From Codonopsis lanceolata (taxonomy: Eukaryota > Streptophyta > Magnoliopsida > Asterales > Campanulaceae): a stretch of DNA of 64,000 nt. Shown here one piece after another: positions 32,507 to 43,547 of this stretch. The number at the start of each line of letters is the position of its first letter. Position 1 is the first letter of the stretch. The position numbers were made by a program, and so were the translations under genes. The DNA lies in assembly GCA_013146195.2 (NCBI GenBank), contig CM028381.1, positions 61,324,744 to 61,388,743 of the forward strand, in the 5' to 3' direction. The notes below the pieces were generated by a model, which worked only from the letters and a program-made list of their open reading frames with translations, was not told the DNA's origin and did no database searches.

Positions 32507-33748
32507 ACCCTATTTCCCCGGCCCAAAAACCATAAAGTAAGTCGTTACTCTGCCCGAGTAATAGGCTGAAAATCAACCCATATAAGCCGTTATTCCGCCC
32601 AACCAAATAAGCCAAAACCACAAAAACTAAGCCGTCATTCTGCCCGAGTGAGTGAGCCAAAAACACCATATATAAGCCGTCACTCTACCCAAATCACATC
32701 AACAGCAGCAATAAAAGCCTCCCTCTCCCGAGAAGGACAGAGCGAGCACACCCCGCTCTAAAAGGTACAAAACTTTAAGGGCGTTATTTTATTTATCCAT
32801 TTACTTTTCCGCTCATTTATTATTTAAAGTTATATTTAAAATCCGGCCCAATGTAGTCAATATAAGCCGTTGTGCTACCCGGATTAGATTAGGAAATATT
32901 ATGTAATAGAGTCGTTATTATGGCCAAATATTTTCAAGTATATCTATAATTATTTGTAAAGAGACAGTTGCAAGTCTGTAAATAATGTAGACAAATGGAT
33001 GTATTTGTAGGAAGTTAATGCTTTATTTATCTGTTAAATAAATATAACAAAAAACATACTTTAGTCAAAAACTGTTTTGAGACCGAAAGGGCAAGTTGGG
33101 TGCCTAGCACCTTCCCAACTCGTAACTTAGCCTCCGAACCCGTTTTTTACAATCTCTGGTTTTTCTTTTTTGGTTTTGCTTTATTTCTTCCTTAAAATAA
33201 AGATGGCGACTCTAAAATATTTTGGATCCAGTGGGGCCTCGCAACATCTTTCCTTGCACTTTTCCGTTTTCCCTTAAAAAAGAAAAAAATGGGAATGGAA
33301 AGGTGATGTATTCCTATCTCCTGGTATCCCCTAAACAAGGGATAACTTGACGTAGAAATCCCAAAGCACCCATAGTGATCCGAAATAGGCCATAAGGCTA
33401 TTTTCATAAAATCCATAGTGGGGGCGCACAACATTCCTTCCTTGCACTTTTCCGCCTCCCTAAAAAAGGGAGAATGTGAATGGAAGGGTGATGCATTCCT
33501 ATGTCCTGGTATCCCCTAAAAAAGGGATAACTTGACATAGAAAACCCAAAGCTCCCATATTGGATCAAAAATCCACTAAAGGCAACCGAGGCGCATTCCA
33601 ACGCGCTATTCGGACAGCACTCCTCTCGCACTTTTGATTTCGTCCTCCCCTAAAAAAGGGAGGGTGGAACGAGAGCAGTGGATGTCACCGCATCCGCACG
33701 CACGCCCAGCACTGCTCTGGGGCTGGAGCAATTTCCCGGGAACCCACA
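32507..33748 (+). mobile_element. 5' LTR of the Tat/Ogre-like gypsy element, lacking its first ~580 bp (LTR copy C2)
   Basis: Nearly identical to 40589-41831 with few differences by eye; an extra divergent stretch precedes the end (CACGCCCAGCACTGCTCTGG). It ends at ACCCACA (33748) and is followed by a primer-binding site, so it is the 5' LTR. The start is not TG but an internal LTR position, joined directly to copia gag. Confidence 0.85.
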
Positions 33749-33749
33749 G

Positions 33750-33767
33750 TGGCGACTCTCTTGGGGA
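33750..33767 (+). other. primer-binding site of the Tat/Ogre-like element
   Basis: TGGCGACTCTCTTGGGGA one base after the LTR end. It begins TGG (complement of a tRNA CCA end). From memory TGGCGACTC is the tRNA-Arg type site used by Ogre-like elements, but the tRNA identity was not checked. Confidence 0.65.
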
Positions 33768-34141
33768 GATCGTTTTTATTTTAAATAAAAATGGAGGGCA
33801 AGACTCAGTAACCAAAACTTTTTTTCTTTTGTTTCTGGCTAAATTATGCTTGTTATATTAATTTAAACACTTGAATATTGCGTTCCTTTAACATCCGTCT
33901 ATATTTGTGGATATGATCCTCCATCTTGCATCGCTTTCCAATCAACATTATGCATATACTTGAAAATATTCGTATTTTTCAAAAAAAAAATCGCAAAAAA
34001 AAATAAAAAAAAATATATATATGCAATATTTTATGTGCAATAATTTTCGGGTAGCACAACAAAAGGGTCGGGGCTTTATTTTAATATTGCTTCGTTTTTT
34101 GGCTCTGTATTATTATTTTATTATGCTTTATTTTTATTCCG

Positions 34142-34178
<37 letters not shown>

Positions 34179-35121
34179 TTCATTCTGTCATTTTATTTTG
34201 GGGATTAGGACTCATTTGTAATTAATAGGGATAGATAGATTCCCCACTTTTCTTTCTATTTCTTGATAGTATGCTTGCTTGCTCGCGCTCAAACTAAAAA
34301 GCCGAGAAAATCCATAAATAACAGCAAGACATGCCATATCTGTTTTACTTTTTGCTTTTATATCTAAAAAAAAACTTTTTTTTTGCTTTCTAGATACCGC
34401 ACACACGCACATGCATATAGGTATATTCCGAACTGCTACCCTACACCATGGCCAGCCTCCCCCTGTATAAACCAACGTTAGACTTCATATAGATTCTCAG
34501 GACACTTCAAAGACCGACCGGTTTTTGCATTTTAAATTGTGGGTCAGCCCCAGTCAAAAAAATATATATATGCGTAAGTCAAAAAAAAAAATCTGCGCAA
34601 GTCAAAAAAAAATGTGCGCAAGTCAAAACAAAAAATGCGCAAGTCGAAAAAAAATACATTGGGGCTGATTTATTATTTTTTAATGCTCGACCTAGACCAT
34701 TTCGAATGGTGGATCCCGAAAAGAGTATAGGCCCTTCGCATGAGATCAGTCCGATCTCGGGGAGTCGAAAGGCAGGTGGAATACGTTGGTCCTATACTCT
34801 GGAAAAAGAATCCACTGTTTCAGGAAAAGTTCTGAGACTGTCAAAATTAAGCAGGAGCTTATCCGGTCAATTTATAGGGAACAATTAAACAAATAATAAA
34901 ATATACTAATAAAGGAACGATGTACTCCAAGCCCAGAAAGCCTTTAACCAGCCTTCCGATACCTCCTCCATAACCCATTTTCCTCAAAAACCTGGCCCAA
35001 ATTTGGAAAGGCAGAGATAGTACTGGCCGGTTGATACATGAAAGTAGTGCGTAAATCGAATGTAAGGTATCGATCGGATCGATAGGACATAATCAAGCAT
35101 TTAAAATACGATCCGAGCAGT
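33768..35121 (+). other. leader region of the Tat/Ogre-like element with simple repeats
   Basis: No gene recognised. It holds a (TA)n run (34144-34175) and four to five tandem units of a GCGCAAGTCAAAAAAA type (34560-34655). The 60-codon frame at 34706-34888 has no family I recognise. Confidence 0.6.
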
Positions 35122-36049
35122 ATGGCAACAGAAAGTGAGGTATTCTCTTCCCCTGCAGTCCCCCAAGAAGCATCAACCTTCTATGTTCCTCCAAATCCAA
35201 TTTCCCAGCCAAACACCAACCCACTAAATACCAAATTATTACCAAAATTTTAACCCTTTTTTCATCACACCCTCCATATCCAACCCAATATCCCTATCCA
35301 TCCCAGAATCCTTATCCAGCCCAAAATTCATATCCTGCCCAATATCCCTATCCAGCACAGAATCTTTATCTAGCACAATATCCTTATCCTGCGCAATATC
35401 CCCATCCAGCCCAAAATCCATATCCAGCCCAATATCCATATCTAGCCCAATATCCATATCCAGCCCAATATCCTTATCCTGCCCAAAATCCTTACCTGAC
35501 ACCACAGCCGGTAAACAACCCAGCCTTCCCTAATCCTACCAGCATATACCAAAACTCAACTTTCCCGCCCGTCAAAATGGAGGCTGACATCGAAAATTTG
35601 AAAATCATGATGCTTAAAATTCTAAACCGAGAAGTTTCTAATGAAAATTTGGGGGACAACTTCCTGGGTATGATGGATGAAGGCACTTATATAAAAAAAA
35701 ATACTTGCTTAGTTCGAACATATTTCTAATAAGCCTCTACAGAACTAGTCTACTACGACCGGCCCGCCTCTGGACGCCCGTAGATCTGGTGGACCGCTTC
35801 AGATATATTATCCCTATTCCTTTCCCTAGCTTTACGGATTGGTCATCTATCGATCCGCTCCCTAAAATTGAGGATCTCAAACCCCAGGTCCTCAATAATG
35901 TAATAAACCCTGTACGGTTTGCTTTTAATAATAATCTAAATGTCTTTGCTTATTTCTTAGTTGCACCTATATTAAAAGACGCATTAAATCATTATAATAA
36001 TGAGTATTTTAATAGGACCCAAAAGATAAAAAAAAAATTATTTGCTTGA
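35122..36049 (+). pseudogene. Tat/Ogre-like gag remnant with Tyr-Pro hexapeptide repeats
   Basis: ATG 35122 opens a frame (MATESEVFSSPAVPQ) that stops after about 43 codons (35251-35253). In another frame 35271-35494 encodes about twelve imperfect hexapeptides of the form YPYPAQ or NPYPAQ, then an ordinary stretch (KMEADIENLKIMMLKILNRE) to a stop near 35729. A third frame, 35705-36049, encodes an aromatic-rich segment (LWTPVDLVDRFRYIIPIPFPSFTDW). I do not recognise this as a named domain, but position and composition suit gag. Several indels break it. A Pro/Tyr/Gln-rich disordered segment in a gag suggests a self-association or RNA-binding tail; that is inference. Confidence 0.55.
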
Positions 36050-36905
36050 GCTTGTAAAGTCAGTCGAGCACCCGGGACATCATCATTCATCAACAGCAAC
36101 TGAAAACTGATTCACTATCAATCTGGAGCTGGACAATGAAATCAAAGGAGTCAAAATCAGCAACTCCCTGCAAGGTTCTGAAAAAGATAACACTCATGGA
36201 TCTCCTCAAAGAGTTCGTGGACATGCTTACCTAGTCCTATGAAGATGTGTTGAGGGTAGACCCAGCCATAGTCAAACACCGGATCCCCATATATCCGGAT
36301 GCTCGGCAAATCAAGCAAAAGCTCCATCGCATCAAGCCAGAATGGCCACTACAAGTTTAAAAAGAAAGCATGAAACTGCCGCACATCAACTTCATTCGGG
36401 TAAAAAAAAAAAAAAGAAGGAAAATACCCGATCTGGCTGTCCAAATAGTGACCATTCCCAAGCCCAACAGGAAAGTCTGGATCTGCGTAAACTTCCGCGA
36501 CCTCAGCAAGGTGTCACCCAAAGATAATTTCCCTCTACCCAATATTGATATTGTGGTAGACGCCGTTGCTGCTCAGAAAGTCAGCTCCTCCGTCGACGGC
36601 ATGCTGGGATATACTCAAATCAAAATGGCAGTAGAAGACCAAGAAGATACCTCATTCACCACCCCTTCTCAAAGACCTACTGCTATCATGTCATGCTGTC
36701 TGGGCTAAAAAAATGTTGGGGCTACTCATCAAAAGGCTGCTACCACTCTGTTCCACGATGTGCCATATATTGTCAAAGAGATCCGATCAGGAGGTGCCAT
36801 ATTCCTCGCAAGCCAGAAAAAAAGAAGACTTTGTTCAGCCCTCCAATCTCAACGAGCTTCAAAGGTATTATGCTCGAACCACCTTATTTGGCAAGTGCTT
36901 CCCTC
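36050..36905 (+). pseudogene. Tat/Ogre-like reverse transcriptase remnant
   Basis: Frames change often but landmarks appear in order. The pre-RT linker comes first (FVDMLT*SYEDVLRVDPAIVKHRIP, near 36210-36290, with a stop where Trp is usual). Next are KQKLHRIKPEW, the palm motif ICVNFRDLSKVSPKDNFPLPNID (36480-36545) and DGMLGYTQIKMAVEDQEDTSF. A frame shift near 36650 leads to GLKNVGATHQKA-like wording in another frame to about 36760. The YxDD active site is not found, so the catalytic part is deleted or decayed beyond recognition. The SPKDNFPLP wording separates it from the Athila RT at 6165, which has TRKDHFPL. Confidence 0.78.
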
Positions 36906-37136
36906 TCCAGCCCGCTAGGCTGAAAACCCGAAAGGGTGGCCTAAGTAAAAGTTAGGGCATATAAAAAAAAGCAAAAAAAAATAAAAAATAAAAAGGAGAA
37001 ATAAGGGCTCGCTGGGCTGAAAACCCGAAAGGGCGGCCTAGGAAAAAGTTAGAGCAAGTAAAAAAATATATAAAAATAAAATAAAGGCTCGCTAGGTTGA
37101 AAACCCGAAAGGACAGCCTAGGCAAAAGTTAGAGCC
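36906..37136 (+). repeat. three tandem units of ~83 bp in the Tat/Ogre-like element
   Basis: Each unit contains CGCTNGGNTGAAAACCCGAAAGG, a NGGCCTANGNAAAAGTTAG block and an A-rich spacer (starts near 36910, 37008 and 37086). Direct inspection shows three copies with point differences. Confidence 0.85.
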
Positions 37137-37138
37137 AA

Positions 37139-37142
<4 letters not shown>

Positions 37143-37226
<84 letters not shown>
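37143..37226. repeat. (TA)n microsatellite, 84 bp
   Basis: Uninterrupted alternating A/T; the longest simple repeat in the window. Confidence 0.97.
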
Positions 37227-37229
<3 letters not shown>

Positions 37230-39180
37230 GAGAATAAAGGAGAGGGAAGGTACTCTTTGAAACCTCGACATTCTACCTCCAGTCTTCGGCATGCAAGAGG
37301 CTCGACTGACAGAAGAAAAAGAAAAATCACGACAGGAAGCTCGCAATAAAACACTTAAATATAAAATTTTCAGGTCCTAAGGTGCAACTTAGGAATAATT
37401 GCTAAAGAAATTTAGGTTATACATTAATTGCCTGTACATATCTATTATTGCCTCTACCCCCTTTGTTTCCCCAAAGACTATCCTTCATTTGCAGCTTAGG
37501 CCCAGCGATCCATCGATTACTGCGGCGTCCGCCTTGGCCAGGGCCCATATACTTTTTCCGCAAGGCACAGAAAAGGCTCAGTCTCATCAGAATGAGAAAC
37601 ACCATAAGTGTCCTCGTCCTATTCATCATCTGCGTCGCCATAGTCCTGAAACAGCCAGACGACTCGGGTTCCGACCATGCACTTTGCCTGTCGATTGCGA
37701 AGAAAAATCACGGGGGCGGGGGCTATGAGAATAGCCTTATGCCAAGAATAGCTCTGCAACAATGGTATGGCCGAGAACAGGAGGAAGTGACTGCCTTTTC
37801 CTCTCCCCGCATATCATAAAATAAAAAAAATAAAAAAAAGGAGAGAAAAAGGGAAGCCCGCTCGAGCCCGAAGGTATATTCCTTTAAAATCCATTTTGGA
37901 AATACAGCGTGCCATTACCTGTTAGGTCGATATAGCTTTGCTTTGTGTGTGCGTTTTGAGTCTGCATGTATTTATTTTATTTATTTTGCATCATATAAAA
38001 TTATATTGCATTGTAAATGTTTGTACATGTTCTTTTTTTTTTTGAAAAAAAAAGAACAAAAAAAACAAAAAACAAAAAAAATTATGTATTGTTTTGCATC
38101 TAGATAAACGTTTCTGCATTATAGGCATTGTAAAAATGCATTTTGCATCTTAAAAATATGTACTGCATTTTGCATTATTGCATGCACGATAGAATAAATA
38201 ATACTCATGCATCATGTTAATAAACATCTCATAATTTTTAGACATCACATTTGCATTAAATAAAGTAAGTACATGCATCCAGCATTTGCATTTATTATCC
38301 AATAAGCTGCATTAGGGGTGCGCTAAAAAAGAAAATAAAATGGCACCATTCATGAAAATAAATATTCCCATGGCATTTACTATATCCTTGCAGCATAAGC
38401 ATGCATCATGTAGCCCCATCTGCATTTATGGTATAAATCATGCATAATAGGGTCAAATAGTGACCACCAGTTTAATCATGCATCGTAAAAATAAATTGCT
38501 TGCATCATTACTTAATTGCATCATTTAGGCATAAATATGACATGCATAAGCATTAATAATAAAGTCAGGAATGCTTCAAAGGGGCCAAACAGTGCCAAAA
38601 TCTAGCAAGATCAGAAGTATATCCAGGCGGACAAAAAAAAAGGGAAAAAAAAAGAGATAATAAGCATGCAAATAAAGAAAAGTGGCAGGCATGCAGAATT
38701 AAAAAAAAAACAAACAAAAAAAAACAAAAAAATCGGGAGAGGGGAAAATGTATGTATGAGAAAAGAAAGGAAAAATTTATGAATGCATGCAACAAGAAAA
38801 TATGCAGCGGTAGAAGAAGAAATTTTCGGCTGAAGCTAGAAAATGGAGCGAAAAGAAAACAACAGCAAAGAAAAGATGATTTCAGCTGGTACCAAGAGAT
38901 ACTGCAGCAAGAAAAAGAAAGTTTCTGACCAAGGTTAGAAGGAGCAGTAAAGAAAATGCAGTAGCATCAAGAAAATTTTCCAGCTAAAGCCGAAAACATA
39001 AGCGGAATAGGGGAAAAGATTTTCCAGCAAGGGCTGGAACGGTGGCAAAAGAAGAATCCTCAACAAAGTGCAAAGAAGAGCAAAGAAAGAACAAGCAGAA
39101 AGCGAAGCGGCAAAACAACATCGAATTTGTTGCATGAACACGACAAAGGTAAAGGAAAGGAAGGTATTTTCCTTTTTAGC
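37227..39180 (+). other. non-coding 3' region; TGCAT-rich and purine-rich blocks
   Basis: No convincing gene. Bases 37960-38560 are crowded with TGCAT/ATGCA words; 38800-39150 is a purine-rich stretch repeating AGCAAGAAA/GCTGAAG-like words. The 123-codon frame at 37448-37819 resembles nothing known to me and overlaps another open frame, so I do not call it. Confidence 0.55.
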
Positions 39181-39775
39181 GGTGCATTTGATTAATGTTT
39201 GGAAACTTTCTTTAAAGGTACCGGATTAATAGGGAAAGGTCTTGTCCTCCGTTGAAGGCTGAGTTCCTGAGAAGGCAATGCATTCCATTCATTGGCTGTG
39301 TGAGAAACTTTCCTTTAAGGGGTACGCAGCCCCTAATTTATAGGGAAAGGTCTTGTTCTCCAGTAAAGGCTGAGTTCTTAGGAAACAATTCATGCCGCAC
39401 AGCCACATGCGAGCTACGATTGGTCTGATTCCTTGGCTAAGGATACGTAGGCAGTCTATCTCGGTAGATGCGACCAAACACAACACGATATTTACCTTTG
39501 CAGCACTCATTTGATAAATCTTTGCATGCACTTGCTCATTTAGCATTGCCGCACTTGCACGACCGCAACACTTGCACCATAGCATTTGGTCCCCTGACTG
39601 AATGAACTACGTCTCGGTCTGATTCCTTGTATAAGGATACGTAGGCAGCCTATTTCAGTAGGCACGACTGTTGCATGAATGATGGTTTAGGTTTTGGCCG
39701 AACTACGTTTGGTCTGATTTCCTTTATTAAAGGATACGTAGGCAACCTACATTAGTAGGTCCGACCATCAGAGCA
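39181..39775 (+). repeat. tandem repeat clusters before the Tat/Ogre-like 3' LTR
   Basis: Two families. GGGAAAGGTCTTGTNCTCC plus AAGGCTGAGTTC occurs twice (39230 and 39341). TGGTCTGATT-CCTT-loop-AAGGATACGTAGGCA with a downstream TAG..CGACC occurs three times (39420, 39611, 39708). The second family folds as CCTT/AAGG and CCTA/TAGG stems. Confidence 0.85.
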
Positions 39776-40005
39776 CTTAATTTGCATATCTACTTAAAAA
39801 CTGCGATAACCTGCTATAACTGACTAAAAATGTCTATGGTATGGAGGTTTGTTTCACATTATAAATTGCTGCATTATAACTGCTACCTGTTGCATATTTC
39901 TCCCTCATTTTACAATTGAACGAAATTGGAGAGTCTATTCTTATCAACGATGTTCGTCTACTCGATGCTGGGTTACCCGTAGTAGACTCCATCGTTGAGG
40001 GGCTC

Positions 40006-41831
40006 TGTAGACACCCCAATTTCGCACCTGTATGTGACATGACATAAAATATCAAAACTCTGTTAAAACATTAACAAATGTCAAGTTACAGGGTCAAAAC
40101 TGCAAAAGGACAAAGCAGGATGCGCAAAAGGACGAACTGTAGGGACCAAAGTGTACAAAAAATGAGAAGTTTGAAATTAGGCATGGCCACCATTGAAATT
40201 GGGCGTGGCTCCCAATTTGCTTGGGTGTGGCGCCCAATTTGGGTTGTTGCGCCCAATTTTCTTCTACGTTGCGCCCAAATTTCTAATTTATTTGTCGTAA
40301 AGTGCAATTCCCTTTGCGCTGTGTACAACCCGGCTGATGCATGAAGAAGGAATTTTAATTCCCAGCGTGTCCTCAGTTCAGCCTATAAATACAGGCTCTC
40401 AGCTCTTTAGTCGACACACCTTTTCTTTGTTAAAAATTCTTCGCGTTCTCGTTACGCTGGAGAAATAGAGAGAGAAGTGAGATAGCGAGCGATCACCTCA
40501 AAAAGCCTCGAAACCCTGCCAAACCTCCTCCAAACACAAAACCAACCGGTAGAAGTGAGCCTTAGCCACCCAGCTAGGTATCCACCCTATTTCCCCGGCC
40601 CAAAAACCATAAAGTAAGTCGTTACTCTGCCCGAGTAATAGGCTCAAAATCAACCCATATAAGCCGTTATTCCGCCAAACCAAATAAGCCAAAACCACAA
40701 AAACTAAGCCGTCATTCTGCCCAAGTGAGTGAGCCAAAAACACCATATATAAGCCGTCACTCTGCCCAAATCACATCAGCAGCAGCAATAAAAGTCTCCC
40801 TCTCCCGAGAAGGACAGAGCGAGCACACCCCGCTCTAAAAGGTAAAAACCTTTAAGGGCGTTATTTTATTTATCCATTTACTTTTCCGCTCATTTATTAT
40901 TTAAAGTTGTATTTAAAATCCAGCCCAATGTAGTCAATATAAGCCGTTGTGCTGCCCGGATTAGATTAGGAAATATTATGTAATAGAGTCGTTATTATGG
41001 CCAAATATTTTCAAGTATATCTATAATTATTTGTAAAGAGACAGTTGCAAGTCTGTAAATAATGTAGACAAATGGATGTATTTGTAGGAAGTTAATGCTT
41101 TATTTATATGTTAAATAAATATAACAAAAAACATACTTTAGCCAAAAACTGTTTTGAGACCGAAAGGGCGAGTTGGGTGCCTAGCACCTTCCCAACTCGT
41201 AACTTAGCCTCCAAACCCGTTTTTTACAATCTCTGGTTTTTCTTTTTTGGTTTTGCTTTATTTCTTCCTTAAAATAAAGATGGCGACTCTAAAATATTTT
41301 GGATCCAGTGGGGCCTCGCAACATCTTTCCTTGCACTTTTCCGTTTTCCCCTAAAAAAGGGAAAATGAGAATGGAAAGGTGATGTATTCCTATCTCCTGG
41401 TATCCCCTAAACAAGGGATAACTTGACATAGAAAACCCAAAGCACCCATAGTGATCCGAAATAGGCCATAAGGCTATGTTCATAAAATCCATAGTGGGGG
41501 CGCCGTAACATTCCTTCCTTGCACTTTTCCGCTCTCCCCTAAAAAAGGGATAATGAGAATGGAAGGGTGATGCATTCCTATGTCCTGGTATCCCCTAAAA
41601 AAGGGATAACTTGACATAGAAAACCCAAAGCTCCCATATTGGATCAAAAATCCACTAAAGGCAACCGAGGCGCATTTCAACGCGCTATTCGGACAGCACT
41701 CCTCTCGCACTTTTGATTTCGTCCTCCCCTAAAAAAGGGAGGGTGGAATGAGAGCAGTGGATGTCACCGCATCCGCACGTACGCGTACCCCTATCCAAGG
41801 GCGCACGGGAGCAATTTCCCGGGAACCCACA
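40006..41831 (+). mobile_element. 3' LTR of the Tat/Ogre-like element (LTR copy C3)
   Basis: 1,826 bp from TGTAGACACCCC to ACCCACA, preceded by GAGGGGCTC. It contains the inverted-repeat words AATTGGGCGTGGCTCCCAATT-like (40196-40275) and a TATA box (CTATAAAT, 40383-40390). Downstream are CTGCCC/AAGCCGT repeat words (40610-40790) and short blocks CCCCTAAAAAAGGG (41347, 41536, 41593, 41727). Target duplication partner unknown. Confidence 0.88.
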
Positions 41832-42940
41832 CCTAACCATCGAGAGGCTTGGGTTTGCGGTGTGAACCAGAGGTTGATATTTGTGCTATGTGATATCAAT
41901 CCAACGAGAGAGACTTGCAGGATTGTTGATCGTGACATACGAAGATCGTAGCTCAGGCAGAAAGTCTTCCGTTTCGGTCAAGGTTCAAGTTCGCACGAGG
42001 TAACTCATGATTACTTGTAGATATGAACTTGTGGTATATAATCTTCATCTCTCAACTGTAACATTTTTTTAAATTGCACCTTCTATTTAAGCATTGTCTT
42101 TTAAATTGACGAAATCAGATATACTGGCACCGTGCCATAGGCACCGACATAAAGATCTAGTCTAATATACAATAGAGCTCGTACTCACACATGTGCAATT
42201 GACTAAAGTTATTTAGAGATTGAGATTAATTTATCTTAAAAAAATTAACGGTTATAATTCACTCTCACATTCACATGTGTGAGAGTAGTTATCCACTTTT
42301 AACTCCCTATTACAAAGTCACCCCCTACAATTAATATTATGAGCAGTTACCTATTTTTCTTTTGAACAATCACCCTTTATAAAGCATCACTCTTACATTA
42401 ATATAATCTTAGCTGATTCAAGACTTTTTTTAGATAGAGAGTAAAGAGGAATTTGAATACCGTTTACCATGTAAGTTAATATATAGGTAAAAATTCAACA
42501 TGTTCATAGTTTTCTGGTTAATAAGATACAAGTATTGATGAAGCCGCATCTCTTTTTGGAAAATTGAATTTTCCAATTATGTAAATCGTTTCTTGTATTA
42601 TCTGGAAGGAGACACGACTTCTATTTCGTTGCGAAAATGAGCAGAAAATGATGGATATGGAAGGTTTTTGTTTTACTTCAAGTATTTTACTTTGTTTGGC
42701 ATTAACAGGCATTCATGTTAATATACAAGGTATTTGTGTTCATGCCTATAGCACAATGTTAGTATCATGTTAACATGCACAAAATCTAGTGGACCACTAA
42801 ACAAGAGAGAGTTTCAGTGTGGCCATACTTAACTTTCATTCTCCCCTTTGGTCCACCATGCTAAAAATTGACCTAAAACCCAATGATATTAACTAATAAA
42901 TAAATGAATCGTCGCAATAAGCCCTATAATAAATGTATTA
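41832..42940. other. anonymous AT-rich DNA
   Basis: No gene or element recognised. It may be older unique sequence. Confidence 0.5.
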
Positions 42941-43198
42941 CTCCCTCCGTCTTAAAATTATTGTCTTACTTTCATTTTTCGTCCGTCTCAAAATAATTGT
43001 CTTGATTGAAACTTTCTTTTTTAGAACAACAATTTTACCACTTTACCTTTACTTTTCCATTCTACTATAGTTATGAGCCATATACACAAGAGCTTTAAAG
43101 TAAACTACACATTAACCTAATATTAATAATCTAGCCAAATGTGTTTTCTTAAATCGTGCACCAAGTCAACTCGAACGATAATTTTGGGACACAGAGAG
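42941..43198. mobile_element. Stowaway-type MITE
   Basis: A 258-bp AT-rich block starting CTCCCTCCGTC and ending in a decayed complement (GACACAGAGAG), flanked by TA on both sides (42939-42940 and 43199-43200). These are the terminus and target typical of Tc1/mariner-derived Stowaway MITEs. No coding capacity. Confidence 0.8.
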
Positions 43199-43297
43199 TA
43201 CTATATATCTATCGCTTTAGTATTATACTTTATGTAGCAAGATTTTTCTAAATGAATTAACCCAATGTTTAATCTAGGTCAAAACATAAATATGATA

Positions 43298-43470
43298 CTC
43301 CATCCGTCATAAAATTATTGTCATATTTTCTTTTTTCGTTAGTCCCAAAAAATATATTTTTTGTAACTTTCTTTTTAATACAATATTTTTACCATTTAGC
43401 CTTTACTTTTTCTTCGTACTTTAATTATGAGCCACATGCATATGGGTTTTAAAGAAAATTACACATCATA
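43298..43470. mobile_element. second Stowaway-type MITE, one end only
   Basis: Starts CTCCATCCGTCATAAAATTATTGTC after TA (43296-43297) and shares interior wording (TTATGAGCCA, TTTTAAAG..AATTACACAT) with the MITE at 42941. The far terminus is missing. Confidence 0.7.
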
Positions 43471-43547
43471 TCTTCGGCAGTCCAGGTAAACACATCGAGA
43501 CTTTTCTTTAACTACTCAATTAGGCGTGTCCGCTCTTCTAGAGACAT
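43471..43547 (-). pseudogene. gypsy pol fragment, right-hand piece (split by SIRE insertion)
   Basis: The minus strand encodes MSLEERTRLIE, a stop, then LKKSLDVFTWTAEDM. This is the protease-to-RT linker of Tat-like gypsy elements, where FAWSYEDMPG is the usual wording. It continues the fragment at 60641-60765 across the SIRE element. It ends at the MITE remnant. Confidence 0.7.
43543..43547 (+). repeat. target site duplication GACAT, left copy
   Basis: GACAT directly before the 5' LTR; identical to 60641-60645. Confidence 0.93.

Larger units (their letters stand above)
32507..41831 (+). mobile_element. Ty3/gypsy element, Tat/Ogre-like, with truncated 5' LTR
   Basis: Truncated 5' LTR, primer site, leader with microsatellites, gag remnant (35122-36049), RT remnant (36050-36900), a long non-coding 3' region with several repeat arrays, polypurine-like tract (39995-40005) and full 3' LTR. 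RT wording (SPKDNFPLPNID) suits the Tat/Ogre group. No protease, RNase H or integrase is recognisable, so it is also internally deleted. Confidence 0.7.

Noticed and set aside
33750..33767. tRNA gene fragment
   Set aside because: Only the complement of a tRNA 3' end is present, at the position expected of a primer-binding site.
34021..34221. 66-codon hydrophobic frame
   Set aside because: Created by the TA microsatellite (alternating Tyr/Ile) and an AT-rich leader.
35239..35505. Antisense frame with repeated LDMDIGLD-type units
   Set aside because: It is the complement of the YPYPAQ-coding repeat; a repeat of length divisible by three is open on both strands.
37448..37819. 123-codon frame with a hydrophobic stretch
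   Set aside because: Overlaps another open frame, lies in the repeat-rich 3' part of a gypsy element, and matches no family I know.
39181..39775. CRISPR-like repeat array
   Set aside because: Only two to three irregular units in a plant retroelement; no constant repeat-spacer pattern.
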